The notes under the pieces: generated by a model | The model's database searches: none | What the model was told of the DNA's origin: nothing | What the model saw: the letters and a program-made list of their open reading frames with translations, nothing else | Source of the DNA: Betaproteobacteria bacterium | GTDB lineage: Bacteria > Pseudomonadota > Gammaproteobacteria > Burkholderiales > Usitatibacteraceae | Length of the DNA stretch: 64,000 bases | Assembly (NCBI GenBank): GCA_016791265.1 | Contig: JAEUMY010000004.1 | Span: 1-64,000, forward strand | Direction of reading: 5' to 3' | In this document: one piece after another, positions 1-8,213 of the stretch | Position numbering within the stretch: position 1 is the first letter of the stretch | Layout: each line of letters begins with the position of its first letter | Translations under genes and position numbers: made by a program

Positions 1-26
1 TTGGCGAGAGGCAGGACGTAGTTCAT
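1..26 (-). CDS. ppsA: Phosphoenolpyruvate synthase, N-terminal fragment (partial)
   Basis: Only the first eight codons lie in the window, reading MNYVLPLA on the minus strand. PpsA proteins commonly start with a similar N-(Y/V)-V-(L/V)-P-F segment, and ppsA is usually divergent from its regulator ppsR, which begins at 187. The assignment rests on that context and the short match, so it is an inference. PpsA makes phosphoenolpyruvate from pyruvate and ATP in gluconeogenesis. No purine-rich ribosome binding site precedes the ATG; the 28 nt in front of it are a C-rich repeat shared with ppsR. Confidence 0.55.
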
Positions 27-186
27 AGGGGCTGGGGACTGGGGGCTGGGGACTGGGGGCGGAAGAAGGCGCTGCAAGATCGTTGGGGTCCATCGCAATT
101 CTTGCAGCGCAGCAATTATACTGAACGGCGGTAGCATCCACGACCTTTCGAGTCCCCAGCCCCCAGTCCCCAGCCCCTCAAAGAAC
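27..186. promoter_or_regulatory. ppsA/ppsR divergent promoter region with twin 28-nt leaders
   Basis: A perfect 28-bp inverted repeat lies at 27-54 and 151-178, so ppsA and ppsR carry the same C-rich sequence directly upstream of their start codons, each read on its own coding strand. Between the arms is a second perfect inverted repeat of 10 bp (GCGCTGCAAG at 69-78, its complement at 101-110, 22-bp spacer). Overlapping -10 candidates face both ways: TATAAT on the minus strand at 120-115 and TATACT on the plus strand at 117-122. No good -35 is visible for either. Promoter calls are inference. Confidence 0.5.
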
Positions 187-1011
187 ATGCCCACCCGCCG
201 ATCCGTTTTTTTCGTATCCGACCGCACCGGCATCACCGTCGAGATGCTGGGTAATTCGCTGCTCACCCAGTTCGATGGCATCGAGTTCAAGCGCGTCACC
301 ATGCCCTTCATCGATTCCATCGACAAGGCGCGCGAGGCCAAGCTGCAGATCAGTGCCGCCTTCGCCGAGTCCGGCAAGCGCCCCATCGTCTTCACGTCGC
401 AGGTGGATGAGGCGGTGCGCGCCGAGATGACCAAGGTCGACGGCCTGGTGCTGGACCTCTTCGAGCGCTTCATCGTGCCGCTGGAGGAGGAGCTGGGCGT
501 CGCAAGCGCCCACGCCATCGGGCGCTCCCACAGCGCGGGCAACTTCAAGGACTACAACCATCGCATCGAGGCGGTGAATTACACGTTGGCCCATGACGAC
601 GGCGTGACCAACCGCAACCTGGATCAGGCCGACATCATCCTGGTCGGCGTGTCGCGCTCCGGGAAAACGCCGACCTGCCTCTACATGGCGCTGCAATTCG
701 GGGTCAAAACCGCCAATTACCCCTTGATCCCCGAGGACCTGGAGGCGATGAAACTGCCGCCCGCGCTGGTGCCGCTGAAAAGCAAGGTGTGGGGCCTTTC
801 CATCGCGCCCGACCGCTTGCACCAGATCCGCACCGAGCGCAAGCCGGACAGCAAGTACGCCTCGCTCGAGAACTGCAAGTACGAGGTGGACGCGGCCGAA
901 AAGCTGATGACCCAGTCCGGCATCCCCTTCCTCAACTCCACCGCCAAGTCCATCGAGGAACTGGCGACCCATATCCTGCACGAGGCGCAGTTGGTGCGAC
1001 GGGTGTACTGA
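187..1011 (+). CDS. ppsR: PEP synthase regulatory protein (bifunctional kinase/pyrophosphorylase)
   Basis: PpsR (DUF299 family) inactivates phosphoenolpyruvate synthase by ADP-dependent phosphorylation of a threonine and reactivates it by Pi-dependent removal. The 274-aa protein has the family N-terminus RRSVFFVSDRTGITVE and the nucleotide-binding loop GVSRSGKTP at about residues 154-162. Length is normal. The ATG at 187 puts this N-terminus at residue 4; it is preceded by AAAGAAC, a weak ribosome binding site. Its target gene ppsA is divergent on the other side of a shared promoter region. Confidence 0.96.
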   Translation: MPTRRSVFFVSDRTGITVEMLGNSLLTQFDGIEFKRVTMPFIDSIDKAREAKLQISAAFAESGKRPIVFTSQVDEAVRAEMTKVDGLVLDLFERFIVPLEEELGVASAHAIGRSHSAGNFKDYNHRIEAVNYTLAHDDGVTNRNLDQADIILVGVSRSGKTPTCLYMALQFGVKTANYPLIPEDLEAMKLPPALVPLKSKVWGLSIAPDRLHQIRTERKPDSKYASLENCKYEVDAAEKLMTQSGIPFLNSTAKSIEELATHILHEAQLVRRVY

Positions 1012-1268
1012 GCGGCGTCCCTCGCCCCTCTGCGGGACGGCCGCGGCCGGCTCGCATGCGCAGCCGGCTCGCCGACGGTTGCGAATATTCGCAATCCACC
1101 CAGTGTTGCAGTCGCGGCACACCTCGACTGCATGAGTGGGGCGATGCGTTCCCCTTTGCCATCCTTTGTGGGATGATTCGGCCTGTTTACCATGCACACC
1201 CGAGCGGCGCCCAGAGACGCCGCCGACCGTTTTCCGCAATAACAAACCTTCCACTCGAGGAGCCACTC
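1012..1268. other. Intergenic region ppsR to esterase gene
   Basis: About 257 bases without a convincing gene. It holds one perfect copy of the iterated palindrome (1081-1092), extended here to a 16-bp perfect palindrome at 1079-1094. Just before the next start codon is a GAGGAG ribosome binding site at 1257-1263. I see no rho-independent terminator with a T-tract after ppsR. Confidence 0.5.
1081..1092. repeat. Iterated palindrome GCGAATATTCGC, intergenic
   Basis: Between ppsR and the esterase gene; dyad extends to 16 bp. Confidence 0.9.
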
Positions 1269-3164
1269 ATGAAAAGCCGCATCAAGTCCAAGCTGCTGCC
1301 CGCACTCGTCACCGCAGCCCTTGGCGCATTCGCCGCACCCTCGCAAGCCGCGCAGTTCACCGGTGTGTTCATCTTCGGCGACAGCCTGTCCGACGCCGGG
1401 TACTTCCGCCCCGCCCTGATCGGTCTGGGCGTGCCCGCCAACGTGGCGTCCACGCTCGGTCGCTTCACCACCAATCCCGGTCCGGTGTGGTCTGAAATCG
1501 TCAGCCAGCGCTACGGCGTGACCCCGCGTGCCAGCAACGACAACAGCGGCAACATCTTCGCCCAGGGCGGCGCCCGCGTGGCGGTGGCGTCAACATCTAC
1601 GCCGCCGGGCGCGGCGCAGCGTCCGGTGTCGACACAGATCACGGAGTTCCTCGCCCGCAGCGGCGGCGCCGATCCGGGCGCGCTGTACGGCGTGTGGGCG
1701 GGCGCGAATGACATTTTCCAAACCCTCCCGGCAATCTCGGGCGGCACCGTCGATCCGACCGTGTTCATCCCCCAGCTCGCTGGCGCCAATATTCAGCAAA
1801 TCGGCCGCCTGCGTGCCGCCGGTGCCCGCTACATCCTGGTGTTCAACCTGCCGGATCTGGGCATCACCCCGCAGTTCACCGCGCTGGGCCCGGCGACGGC
1901 GGGTGCGGCCACCGCGCTGGCCGCGAACTTCAACACCGCGCTCTTCGCCGGTCTGCAATCGAACGGCATCGGCGTCATCCCGGTCGATACCTTCTCGCTG
2001 TTGAACGACGTTCGCGCCAACGCGGCCGCCTTCGGCTTCACCAACATCACCGGCGTGGCCTGCGGACCCTTCCCGCCCTTCGCACCCACGGGCGGAAATT
2101 CCCAGTTCTGCAACGCGACCAATCTGGTCGCCCAAGGTGCCGCCACGTCGTATCTCTTCGCCGATGGCGTCCACCCGACCACCGGCGCGCATCGCGTCGT
2201 GGGCGACTACGTCATCTCCTTGATCGAAGGCCCGCAGCAGTACTCCCTGCTGGCCGAGGCGCCGCTGCGCTCGCGTGAAAGCCATGTGCGCACGCTGGAT
2301 GCCGGTCTACTCACCGGCGCCCGTGGCGATGTGGGCAAGTGGACCGCGTTCGCGGCCGTCGACGGCGGCAAGTTCGACATCGACGCCTCCGGCATCAACC
2401 CGCAGCTGAAGTCGGACCAGAAGTCGATCAGCGTGGGCGGCACGCTCCGCGTCTCCGAGGCCATGACGGTCGGTGTCGCCGTGGGCAAGTCCGAGAACGA
2501 GGCCAGCTTCGGCGGCAACCTCGGCCGCTTTGATACGGAAGAAACCGTTCTCTCCGCGTTCGGCTCGATGAAATGGGGCGGGTTCTATGCCAACGCCGCG
2601 CTGTCGGTGTCCGATGTGGACTTCGAGAACGTGCAGCGCAACATCCAGCTGGGCCAGGTGCTGCGCACCGCGCGCGGCAGCACCAATGGCTCCAACTCGT
2701 CCGGCCACGTCGCGCTGGGCTATGACTTCGCGATGGGCAAGGTGACCTTCGGCCCGCAACTCTCGGTGACCAGCCAGAACGTCACCGTCAACGACGTCAC
2801 CGAAGAAGGCGCCGGTTCGGCCAACCTGAAAATCCTGAAGCAGACGCGCAATTCGACCGTCACCAGCTTCGGTCTGCGCGCCTCGATGGATCTGGGCAAC
2901 CTCACGCCGTTCGTTCGCGTCACCTATGACCAGGAGCAGAAAGGCGCGCCCCGCGACATCGGCGCCACACCGCTCTCCGTCGCCACGGGCAACACCTACA
3001 CCATCCCGGGCTATGTCGGCGATGAGCGCTGGAGCACGGCCACGGTCGGTCTGCGCGGCACGCTGGGCCAGCGTCTCGGCTTCTCGGTGGTGTATTCAGC
3101 CGTGCAGGGCAAGTCGGGCGTGAAGCAGGACGGGCTGGCCGCCAACATCGCCGTCCAGTTCTGA
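1269..3164 (+). CDS. GDSL-type esterase/lipase autotransporter (EstA-like)
   Basis: A 631-aa type V secretion protein. The reading frame is open further upstream, but ATG 1269 is chosen because it follows GAGGAG and begins a clear signal peptide (KSRIKSK, hydrophobic core, cut near SQA-A). An SGNH hydrolase passenger follows: block I FGDSLSDAG with the nucleophile Ser at about 39, GAND at about 145-148, and the catalytic DGVH pair at about 299-302. From roughly residue 370 alternating strands form the beta-barrel, and the chain ends in phenylalanine (AVQF), as outer-membrane proteins do. The enzyme probably stays surface-bound and cleaves short- or medium-chain esters; substrate unknown. A terminator follows. 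Confidence 0.92.
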   Translation: MKSRIKSKLLPALVTAALGAFAAPSQAAQFTGVFIFGDSLSDAGYFRPALIGLGVPANVASTLGRFTTNPGPVWSEIVSQRYGVTPRASNDNSGNIFAQGGARVAVASTSTPPGAAQRPVSTQITEFLARSGGADPGALYGVWAGANDIFQTLPAISGGTVDPTVFIPQLAGANIQQIGRLRAAGARYILVFNLPDLGITPQFTALGPATAGAATALAANFNTALFAGLQSNGIGVIPVDTFSLLNDVRANAAAFGFTNITGVACGPFPPFAPTGGNSQFCNATNLVAQGAATSYLFADGVHPTTGAHRVVGDYVISLIEGPQQYSLLAEAPLRSRESHVRTLDAGLLTGARGDVGKWTAFAAVDGGKFDIDASGINPQLKSDQKSISVGGTLRVSEAMTVGVAVGKSENEASFGGNLGRFDTEETVLSAFGSMKWGGFYANAALSVSDVDFENVQRNIQLGQVLRTARGSTNGSNSSGHVALGYDFAMGKVTFGPQLSVTSQNVTVNDVTEEGAGSANLKILKQTRNSTVTSFGLRASMDLGNLTPFVRVTYDQEQKGAPRDIGATPLSVATGNTYTIPGYVGDERWSTATVGLRGTLGQRLGFSVVYSAVQGKSGVKQDGLAANIAVQF

Positions 3165-3186
3165 TTCACCGCCATTCGCGCGAGAT

Positions 3187-3218
3187 AAGGGGCCGGGGAT
3201 TCCCGGCCCTTTGTTTTT
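3187..3218 (+). terminator. Rho-independent terminator of the esterase gene
   Basis: Stem GGGCCGGG (3190-3197), loop GATT, then CCCGGCCC (3202-3209), extended by A/T pairs and followed by TTTGTTTTT. It lies 22 bases after the stop codon at 3164. Confidence 0.85.
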
Positions 3219-3234
3219 GGTGCAGAGTGACCCC

Positions 3235-3555
3235 ATGAAACGCGCCTACACCGCCTTCAATCTGCCGGACGCCCAGTTGATGGCTGATCTGCTCGCCCGA
3301 GCGGGCATTCGCGCGCGGGTGTTCAATCAGAACGCGGTGGGCGCGCTGGGCGAATTGCCCGTCGACGCTGCGCAGCCGCAAGTCTGGATCGAGGACGACC
3401 ACCGCCTCGAAGACGCTCGACGACTCATCGAGACGCATCAGCTTGCGAATATTCGCGGGGCGCCCTGGACCTGCCGGGCGTGCAGCGAGTCGAATCCGAT
3501 CACGTTCGAGACGTGCTGGAACTGCGGCATGGCCGATGGCACGGCGCGCGCCTGA
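3235..3555 (+). CDS. DUF2007 domain protein with C-terminal zinc ribbon
   Basis: A 106-aa cytoplasmic protein. Residues 1-65 are a DUF2007 (putative signal-transducing) domain, recognisable from MKRAYTAFNLPDAQLMADLL and the later PQVWIEDD. The C-terminal part has two CxxC pairs, CRAC and CWNC, as in RanBP2-type or rubredoxin-like zinc ribbons. The frame is open to 3211, but that start would lie within the upstream terminator, so ATG 3235 is preferred. The reading frame contains a copy of the iterated palindrome as ANIR, between the two domains. Function unknown. Confidence 0.85.
   Translation: MKRAYTAFNLPDAQLMADLLARAGIRARVFNQNAVGALGELPVDAAQPQVWIEDDHRLEDARRLIETHQLANIRGAPWTCRACSESNPITFETCWNCGMADGTARA
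3445..3456. repeat. Iterated palindrome in DUF2007 gene
   Basis: Read as ANIR between the two domains. Confidence 0.9.
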
Positions 3556-3565
3556 GCGCGAACGC

Positions 3566-5785
3566 TCACGGCGTGCCGAGAAAGAGGTACCAGGTGCTCC
3601 GCCCCTTGGGCGCGTTGGAGTAGCCGAAGTAGAGCGGGCCGACGATGGTGTTCATCCCCAGATACACGCCGAACGACTTCTGCCAACCGGTGAGCCGCGC
3701 TTCGGTGTAGGGCAGGCCCATCTTGCCCGCCTCGGCCAACACCCCCGCGTACACGCTGGCGCCGACGATGCCTGACGGCGCGAGCAGGCGGCGCTGCAGG
3801 GCCAGCCGCGCGAAGCGCATGTCGTCGCCCACCAGCTGATCGGACGCGAAGCCGGAAAGTCGGAACGGGCCGCCCAGGGTGAACGCGTCATACGCGGGCA
3901 GCACGCCGCGCGTGGTCGAACCCATCTCGGCGGTGAGTTGCAGCGTGTAGTCGCGCAGCGACCACGCTTTCCAGAGTTCCAGCGAGGCGCGCGCATAGGG
4001 CGCGTCTTCGCGATCCACGCGGCGCACATCGCGAATATTCGCATTGAGGAACAACCCACGCGAGGGGAAGTAGCGCTCGTCCAGCGTGTCGTATTCAAAG
4101 CCCAGGTAAGGCCCGCCGGATCGCGCGCGCTGGGCCTCGAAGAGCGCCAGGCCGGTCACGGTCTCCGCCTTCAGGCTGCGCTCAAGCCAACCCAGCCGTA
4201 GCTGTCCGGGCATGCCGAGGTTGTAGCCCACCTCGACGGCCATGCGACGATCCTGCACTTCGAATTCGCTGACCCGCGAACCCTCGACGTAAAGACCGCG
4301 GCTCGACTGAACGAAGCTCGCGGCGGGCTTCACATACCAGCGCTGTGGCTTGTCCAGCGGCTGGTACCACTCGGTCGCGATGACTTCGCGCTCGCCCAGC
4401 TGCAAGGTGGTGAGCCATTCCGCGCCCAACGGATTCATCCACGTGCGGTGATACACGGCGCGCAGGTTGTACGGCGCGTTGTTGTTGAAGTCGGTGGAGA
4501 AATTGATGCCGAAGCGCAGATAGTCCGGCCCCCACGATTTCTCGACCGGATTGATGCGCAGCACGCGCCGGCCCCCGACATTGTCGATGGCATAGTCGAC
4601 GGACTGGAAGTCGCCTTCGCCGTTCAGCCGCACCAGGCTCTTGTTCAGCCGCGCCGCGTCGAGCGGCTCGGAGAGCGGCACGTCGAGATGCTTCCTCACC
4701 ACCTCGGTGTTGACGCGGCCAAGCTTCGCCACCTCGATGGCGTCGATGGTCACCGGCGGTGGCTGGCGCGTGCGCAGATGCGCCATCTGGTAGTCGTACT
4801 CGATGCGAGTGAGCGCCAGCGGCGCCAGCTTCGCCGCCACCGCGCGCGCGGCCTTGCGTCCGGCCTCGATGGCCTCGGCATGGCGATTGAAGTCGGCGGC
4901 GGTGACCGTGCCCAGATCGGGGCGGATCAGGAGATCGGATTTGTTCAGCGCGGCGAACGACGCCTCCACGTTTTGATTGGTGAGGATGTTGATCATCTGC
5001 ACGGCCACGGACAAGACGCCGGCGATCTCCTCTGACTTCAAGAGCGGGGTGCCGACATCGACCGCGATGACGATGTCGGCGCAGAGCTTGCGCGCCTCGA
5101 CGACGGGCACGTTATCCACGAGGCCGCCGTCGACCAGCTTCTTGTTGTCGATGATCACCGGCACCATCAACCCCGGCACCGACATGCTGGCGCGCATGGC
5201 CTGCGAAAGGCTGCCGTCCTTCAACACGACCTTGGCGCCGGTGGCGATGTCGGTCGCGATGATCCGCGTCGGGACGGCGAGCGACTCGATGAGCCGCTGG
5301 CCACGATCCGCGCCCACCAACCCGTTGATGAAGAACTTGATCTTGTCGCCCGCGACCGCGCCGGAGCGGAATGCCGCAGAGCCGGAGCCGACACCGATTT
5401 CCAGCCCTGGAAAGGTTTGATCGTCCAACTGCTTCTTGCGCAGCTTCACGTCGGCCCGATCCGGCTCGTCGATGAAGATGTCGGTCCAGTCGGTCTGGCC
5501 GACGCGTTCGGCCATCGCCGCGGGCGAGCGTCCGGCCGCATACGCGCCGCCCACCAGGGCGCCCATGCTGGTGCCGACCACGCAGTCGACGGGAATGCGC
5601 ATTTCCTCCAGCACCTCCAACACGCCGATGTGCGCGGCGCCGCGCGCGCCGCCGCCGCCAAGCGCCAAGCCAATGCGCGGGCGCTTGGCCTGCGCGCCAG
5701 ACTGCGCATGCGAATATTCGCTGAACCCTGCGCCCATCAGCGCAAGCACACCGAGGCCCAGGCCGATACCCAGCATCCGCCGCAT
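3566..5785 (-). CDS. Patatin-like phospholipase fused to POTRA and Omp85-type barrel (PlpD-like)
   Basis: About 739 aa. A signal peptide (MRRMLGIGLGLGVLALMGAG...) precedes a patatin domain with the oxyanion loop GGGGARG (about 43-49), nucleophile elbow GTSMG (Ser about 73) and catalytic DGG (Asp about 219). A POTRA-like segment follows, then a C-terminal beta-barrel resembling BamA/FhaC. This is the type Vd autotransporter layout of Pseudomonas PlpD. ATG 5827 is also in frame and overlaps the yhhQ stop as ATGA, but the extra 14 codons are a translated copy of an extragenic GC-rich repeat, so 5785 gives the better signal peptide. Two copies of the iterated palindrome lie inside, one in the signal peptide (EYS) and one in the barrel (ANIR). 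Confidence 0.88.
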   Translation of the reverse strand: MRRMLGIGLGLGVLALMGAGFSEYSHAQSGAQAKRPRIGLALGGGGARGAAHIGVLEVLEEMRIPVDCVVGTSMGALVGGAYAAGRSPAAMAERVGQTDWTDIFIDEPDRADVKLRKKQLDDQTFPGLEIGVGSGSAAFRSGAVAGDKIKFFINGLVGADRGQRLIESLAVPTRIIATDIATGAKVVLKDGSLSQAMRASMSVPGLMVPVIIDNKKLVDGGLVDNVPVVEARKLCADIVIAVDVGTPLLKSEEIAGVLSVAVQMINILTNQNVEASFAALNKSDLLIRPDLGTVTAADFNRHAEAIEAGRKAARAVAAKLAPLALTRIEYDYQMAHLRTRQPPPVTIDAIEVAKLGRVNTEVVRKHLDVPLSEPLDAARLNKSLVRLNGEGDFQSVDYAIDNVGGRRVLRINPVEKSWGPDYLRFGINFSTDFNNNAPYNLRAVYHRTWMNPLGAEWLTTLQLGEREVIATEWYQPLDKPQRWYVKPAASFVQSSRGLYVEGSRVSEFEVQDRRMAVEVGYNLGMPGQLRLGWLERSLKAETVTGLALFEAQRARSGGPYLGFEYDTLDERYFPSRGLFLNANIRDVRRVDREDAPYARASLELWKAWSLRDYTLQLTAEMGSTTRGVLPAYDAFTLGGPFRLSGFASDQLVGDDMRFARLALQRRLLAPSGIVGASVYAGVLAEAGKMGLPYTEARLTGWQKSFGVYLGMNTIVGPLYFGYSNAPKGRSTWYLFLGTP
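4031..4042. repeat. Iterated palindrome in patatin-barrel gene
   Basis: Read as ANIR in the barrel (LNANIRDVR). Confidence 0.9.
5710..5721. repeat. Iterated palindrome in patatin-barrel gene, signal peptide
   Basis: Read as EYS at the end of the signal peptide (FSEYSHAQ). Confidence 0.9.
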
Positions 5786-5823
5786 GCCGCCCCGCCTCAC
5801 GCCTCCCGCCTTCCGCCTCACGC

Positions 5824-6549
5824 TCATGCCTTCAACGAAAACGGCGTGAAGTTGGTGTCGCGATCATAGTGATCCTCGTTCTCGGCGCGCTTCAGTGCGG
5901 CGACGATGCGATAGGTCAAGGGGAGAAAAACAATTTCGACGCCAACCTTGGTGACGAACTGCGCCACCATGACCATGGGTAGCTTGTCGTCGGGAATGAT
6001 GCCGGCGCCGTAGAAGGCCAGCGGATAGAACAGGAGCGAGTCGACGCCCTCGCCCGCGATGGTGGACGCGACCGCGCGACCGCCGAAGTTGCGCCCCTCG
6101 GTCCACACCTTCATCTTGGCCAGCACGAACGAGTTGACGAACTCGCCGCAGAAGTACGCGAACATGGACGCCAGCGCGATGCGCCAGGTGGAGCCGAATG
6201 CGATCTCATACGCGGCCTGGTGGTTCCAGAACGGCGCGGGCGGCAACGCGACCACGATGTAGGCCATGATCGACGCGAAGGCCAGTCCGGCAAAGCCCGC
6301 CCAGATGACGCGCCGCGCGCGCTGGTAGCCGTAGACCTCGGTGAGGATGTCGCCGAAGACGTAGGAGATCGGAAAAAACAGGACGCCTGCTCCGAACACC
6401 AGCACGTTCCAGTCCGGATGCAGCGCGGTGAGCCACGGAGTCTCGATCTGTGCGATCTTGGCCGGCCCGATGAGATTCGAGCAGATGAGGATCGTGACGA
6501 AGGCGGCCATCACGAACTCGTAGTACTTGTAGGTGCGGGGAGCGCTCAT
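5824..6549 (-). CDS. yhhQ: Queuosine precursor transporter (VUT family)
   Basis: A 241-aa inner-membrane protein with about six membrane segments. It matches the YhhQ/VUT family: N-terminus KYYEFVMAAFVTILICSNLIGPAKI, then FPISYVFGDILTEVYGY, the strongest family signature. In E. coli YhhQ imports preQ0/preQ1 for queuosine synthesis. The window also encodes QueF (37303), which reduces preQ0 to preQ1, so both de novo synthesis and salvage seem present. Its stop overlaps the alternative start of the downstream patatin gene. Confidence 0.93.
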   Translation of the reverse strand: MSAPRTYKYYEFVMAAFVTILICSNLIGPAKIAQIETPWLTALHPDWNVLVFGAGVLFFPISYVFGDILTEVYGYQRARRVIWAGFAGLAFASIMAYIVVALPPAPFWNHQAAYEIAFGSTWRIALASMFAYFCGEFVNSFVLAKMKVWTEGRNFGGRAVASTIAGEGVDSLLFYPLAFYGAGIIPDDKLPMVMVAQFVTKVGVEIVFLPLTYRIVAALKRAENEDHYDRDTNFTPFSLKA

Positions 6550-6579
6550 TGCGGACGGATGGATGATCGGTCGGGGCTT

Positions 6580-6591
6580 GCGAATATTCGC
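6580..6591. repeat. Iterated palindrome, intergenic
   Basis: In the 75-bp gap between yhhQ and the TrmH-family gene. Confidence 0.9.
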
Positions 6592-6624
6592 ATGGTCAGC
6601 CGTGTTCCGGCTATCGGTACGCCA

Positions 6625-7425
6625 CTAGCGCTTTCTTCCGGCAGTCCCCCGCTGCCGCACCACCTCGAACAACGCGATCGCCCCGGCCGCGGCCGCGTTG
6701 AGCGACTCGAACCCGCCCGGCATCGGCAGCTTCGCGCGAATATTCGCACTATCCAACAGATGCCCGCTGAGACCCGCGCCCTCGTTGCCGATGAGGAGCG
6801 CGACCGGACCGGTGAGATCGCAGGTGAAGAGTGAAGTCTCGGTTCGTGGCGTCAGCGCGAGGCTCGCGCCGTGATAGGCGTGGACAAACGCGCCCAGGTC
6901 GGCGCCCTCAACGATGTTGAGATTGAAGTGAGCACCCTGGCCCGCGCGCAGCACCTTGGGCGCCCACGCGAACGCGCACGTGGGTGACAGGAGCACGTCC
7001 GCGCAGCCAGCGGCGGCCGCGGAACGCAGCAGCGCGCCCAGGTTGCCGGGATCCTGGATGTCTTCCAGCAACAGGCAGAACTTCGCTCTCGCCGAAACCG
7101 GCCGCGCATCCGGCGGGCGGATGAGCGCGAGGATGCCGGCGGGCGTTTCCACCATGGACGCATCCTGGAAAACCGCGTCGCTGAACACGGCGTGATGCGC
7201 GGCGTTCGCCGCCATCAAGCCGGCGATCTCCGGGCGACGCATGCCGGACTCGCTGGCGATGAGCGTGTCGGGCACGCCCAGCTTTTCGATGCAGGCCGCG
7301 ACCAGGTGCGCGCCTTCGATCAGGGCGAGGCCGGATTTCTTGCGTTCGCGCGAGGACTGCGCGAGACCTTTGACGCGCTTGGCCAGCACATTGTCGCGCG
7401 AGGTGATGAGCTTGGCGGCGGCCAT
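6625..7425 (-). CDS. TrmH/SpoU-family RNA 2'-O-ribose methyltransferase
   Basis: A 266-aa SPOUT methyltransferase. The three family motifs are present: LEDIQDPGNLGALLRSA (motif 1, with Asn and Arg), LLIGNEGAGLS (motif 2) and LPMPGGFESLNAAAA (motif 3, forming the trefoil knot around AdoMet). An N-terminal RNA-binding domain precedes them. ATG 7425 gives the start MAAAKLITSRDN, two bases after the stop of the upstream hydrolase gene. The target nucleotide cannot be told from sequence; 23S rRNA or tRNA are the options. A copy of the iterated palindrome (ANIR) falls between motifs 2 and 3. Confidence 0.9.
   Translation of the reverse strand: MAAAKLITSRDNVLAKRVKGLAQSSRERKKSGLALIEGAHLVAACIEKLGVPDTLIASESGMRRPEIAGLMAANAAHHAVFSDAVFQDASMVETPAGILALIRPPDARPVSARAKFCLLLEDIQDPGNLGALLRSAAAAGCADVLLSPTCAFAWAPKVLRAGQGAHFNLNIVEGADLGAFVHAYHGASLALTPRTETSLFTCDLTGPVALLIGNEGAGLSGHLLDSANIRAKLPMPGGFESLNAAAAGAIALFEVVRQRGTAGRKR
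6736..6747. repeat. Iterated palindrome in TrmH-family gene
   Basis: Read as ANIR; only 156 bp from the previous copy, the closest pair. Confidence 0.9.
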
Positions 7426-7427
7426 GA

Positions 7428-8213
7428 TCAACGCGGCGCCTGCGCGACCGGCGCTTCGGTGCGGGACAGAACGAATGCCACCAGCGCGTCGGTGAAGCGG
7501 GCCTGGCGCGCGGGATCCGGCGCGCCGCAGTACACGGCGCACACCACGTCGCTGGGCGACTCCGGGTCGCAATGGGTGGCCCCTTCGATTTCCACATCGA
7601 CCGCCGGTCGCAACGCCGCTCGCAACGGCGCGAAGCTGCGACCCAGCGCGTTGCACGCGGCCGCTGGCGCGGTGACGAGCGCGACAGGCGGCGCAGGATC
7701 ACGCAGGGACTGCGGGATGGCTCCTGTGACCGGGTCCAGCAGCACCACACCGGCGAGACGTTCGCGCTCGGCGGCGTCCAGATTCGCGGCAAGGTCCAAG
7801 GCGATGCCCGCGCCTCGACTGAAGCCACCGACGATGAGGGGTAGTCGCGCCGCATCCGGCGGGCGCGAGACCTCTCGCAGCAACGCCAGCGCGTGCGCGC
7901 CGTCGCGACCGCGCGCACCGTCGGCAAACGGCGAGTCGAGATCGGGCAACACGACAACGTGGCCTTCTCGGGCGAGCCGCGCGGCGAAATCGGCATGGCG
8001 CGCCGGGGCGCGCAGGAATCCGTGGATGAACACGACGACGCCGCGCAATGGCTGGCCGCCGGCAGGCGCGAAGCGAATGGCCTTCGCGACCCCTTGCGCG
8101 GTGGCGACCTCGATCCGCGCGCTCACGACACCCGGCGCGGGCGCGGGCAGCGACGCGCAGCCCCCGAGCGCGACGGCCACGACCAGCGACGCGACACAAC
8201 TCGGTCCGCGCAT
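7428..8213 (-). CDS. Putative lipoprotein alpha/beta hydrolase
   Basis: A 261-aa exported protein. ATG 8213 gives the signal peptide [19 protein letters not shown] with lipobox ALGGC, so it is probably a lipoprotein. The fold is alpha/beta hydrolase: an HGF oxyanion segment (FIHGF), nucleophile elbow GGFSRGAG and a C-terminal His in EGATHCDP. The closest general type is a dienelactone hydrolase or chlorophyllase-like esterase; substrate unknown. The start overlaps the rnhB stop by one base (TGATG), so it is likely co-transcribed. It interrupts the usual rnhB-to-methyltransferase neighbourhood. Confidence 0.8.
   Translation of the reverse strand: MRGPSCVASLVVAVALGGCASLPAPAPGVVSARIEVATAQGVAKAIRFAPAGGQPLRGVVVFIHGFLRAPARHADFAARLAREGHVVVLPDLDSPFADGARGRDGAHALALLREVSRPPDAARLPLIVGGFSRGAGIALDLAANLDAAERERLAGVVLLDPVTGAIPQSLRDPAPPVALVTAPAAACNALGRSFAPLRAALRPAVDVEIEGATHCDPESPSDVVCAVYCGAPDPARQARFTDALVAFVLSRTEAPVAQAPR

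Noticed and set aside
178-1266. A 362-codon minus-strand frame opposite ppsR
   Set aside because: Its low-complexity His/Gly/Arg/Val composition is typical of the antisense of a GC-rich gene; ppsR on the plus strand matches its family over the full length.
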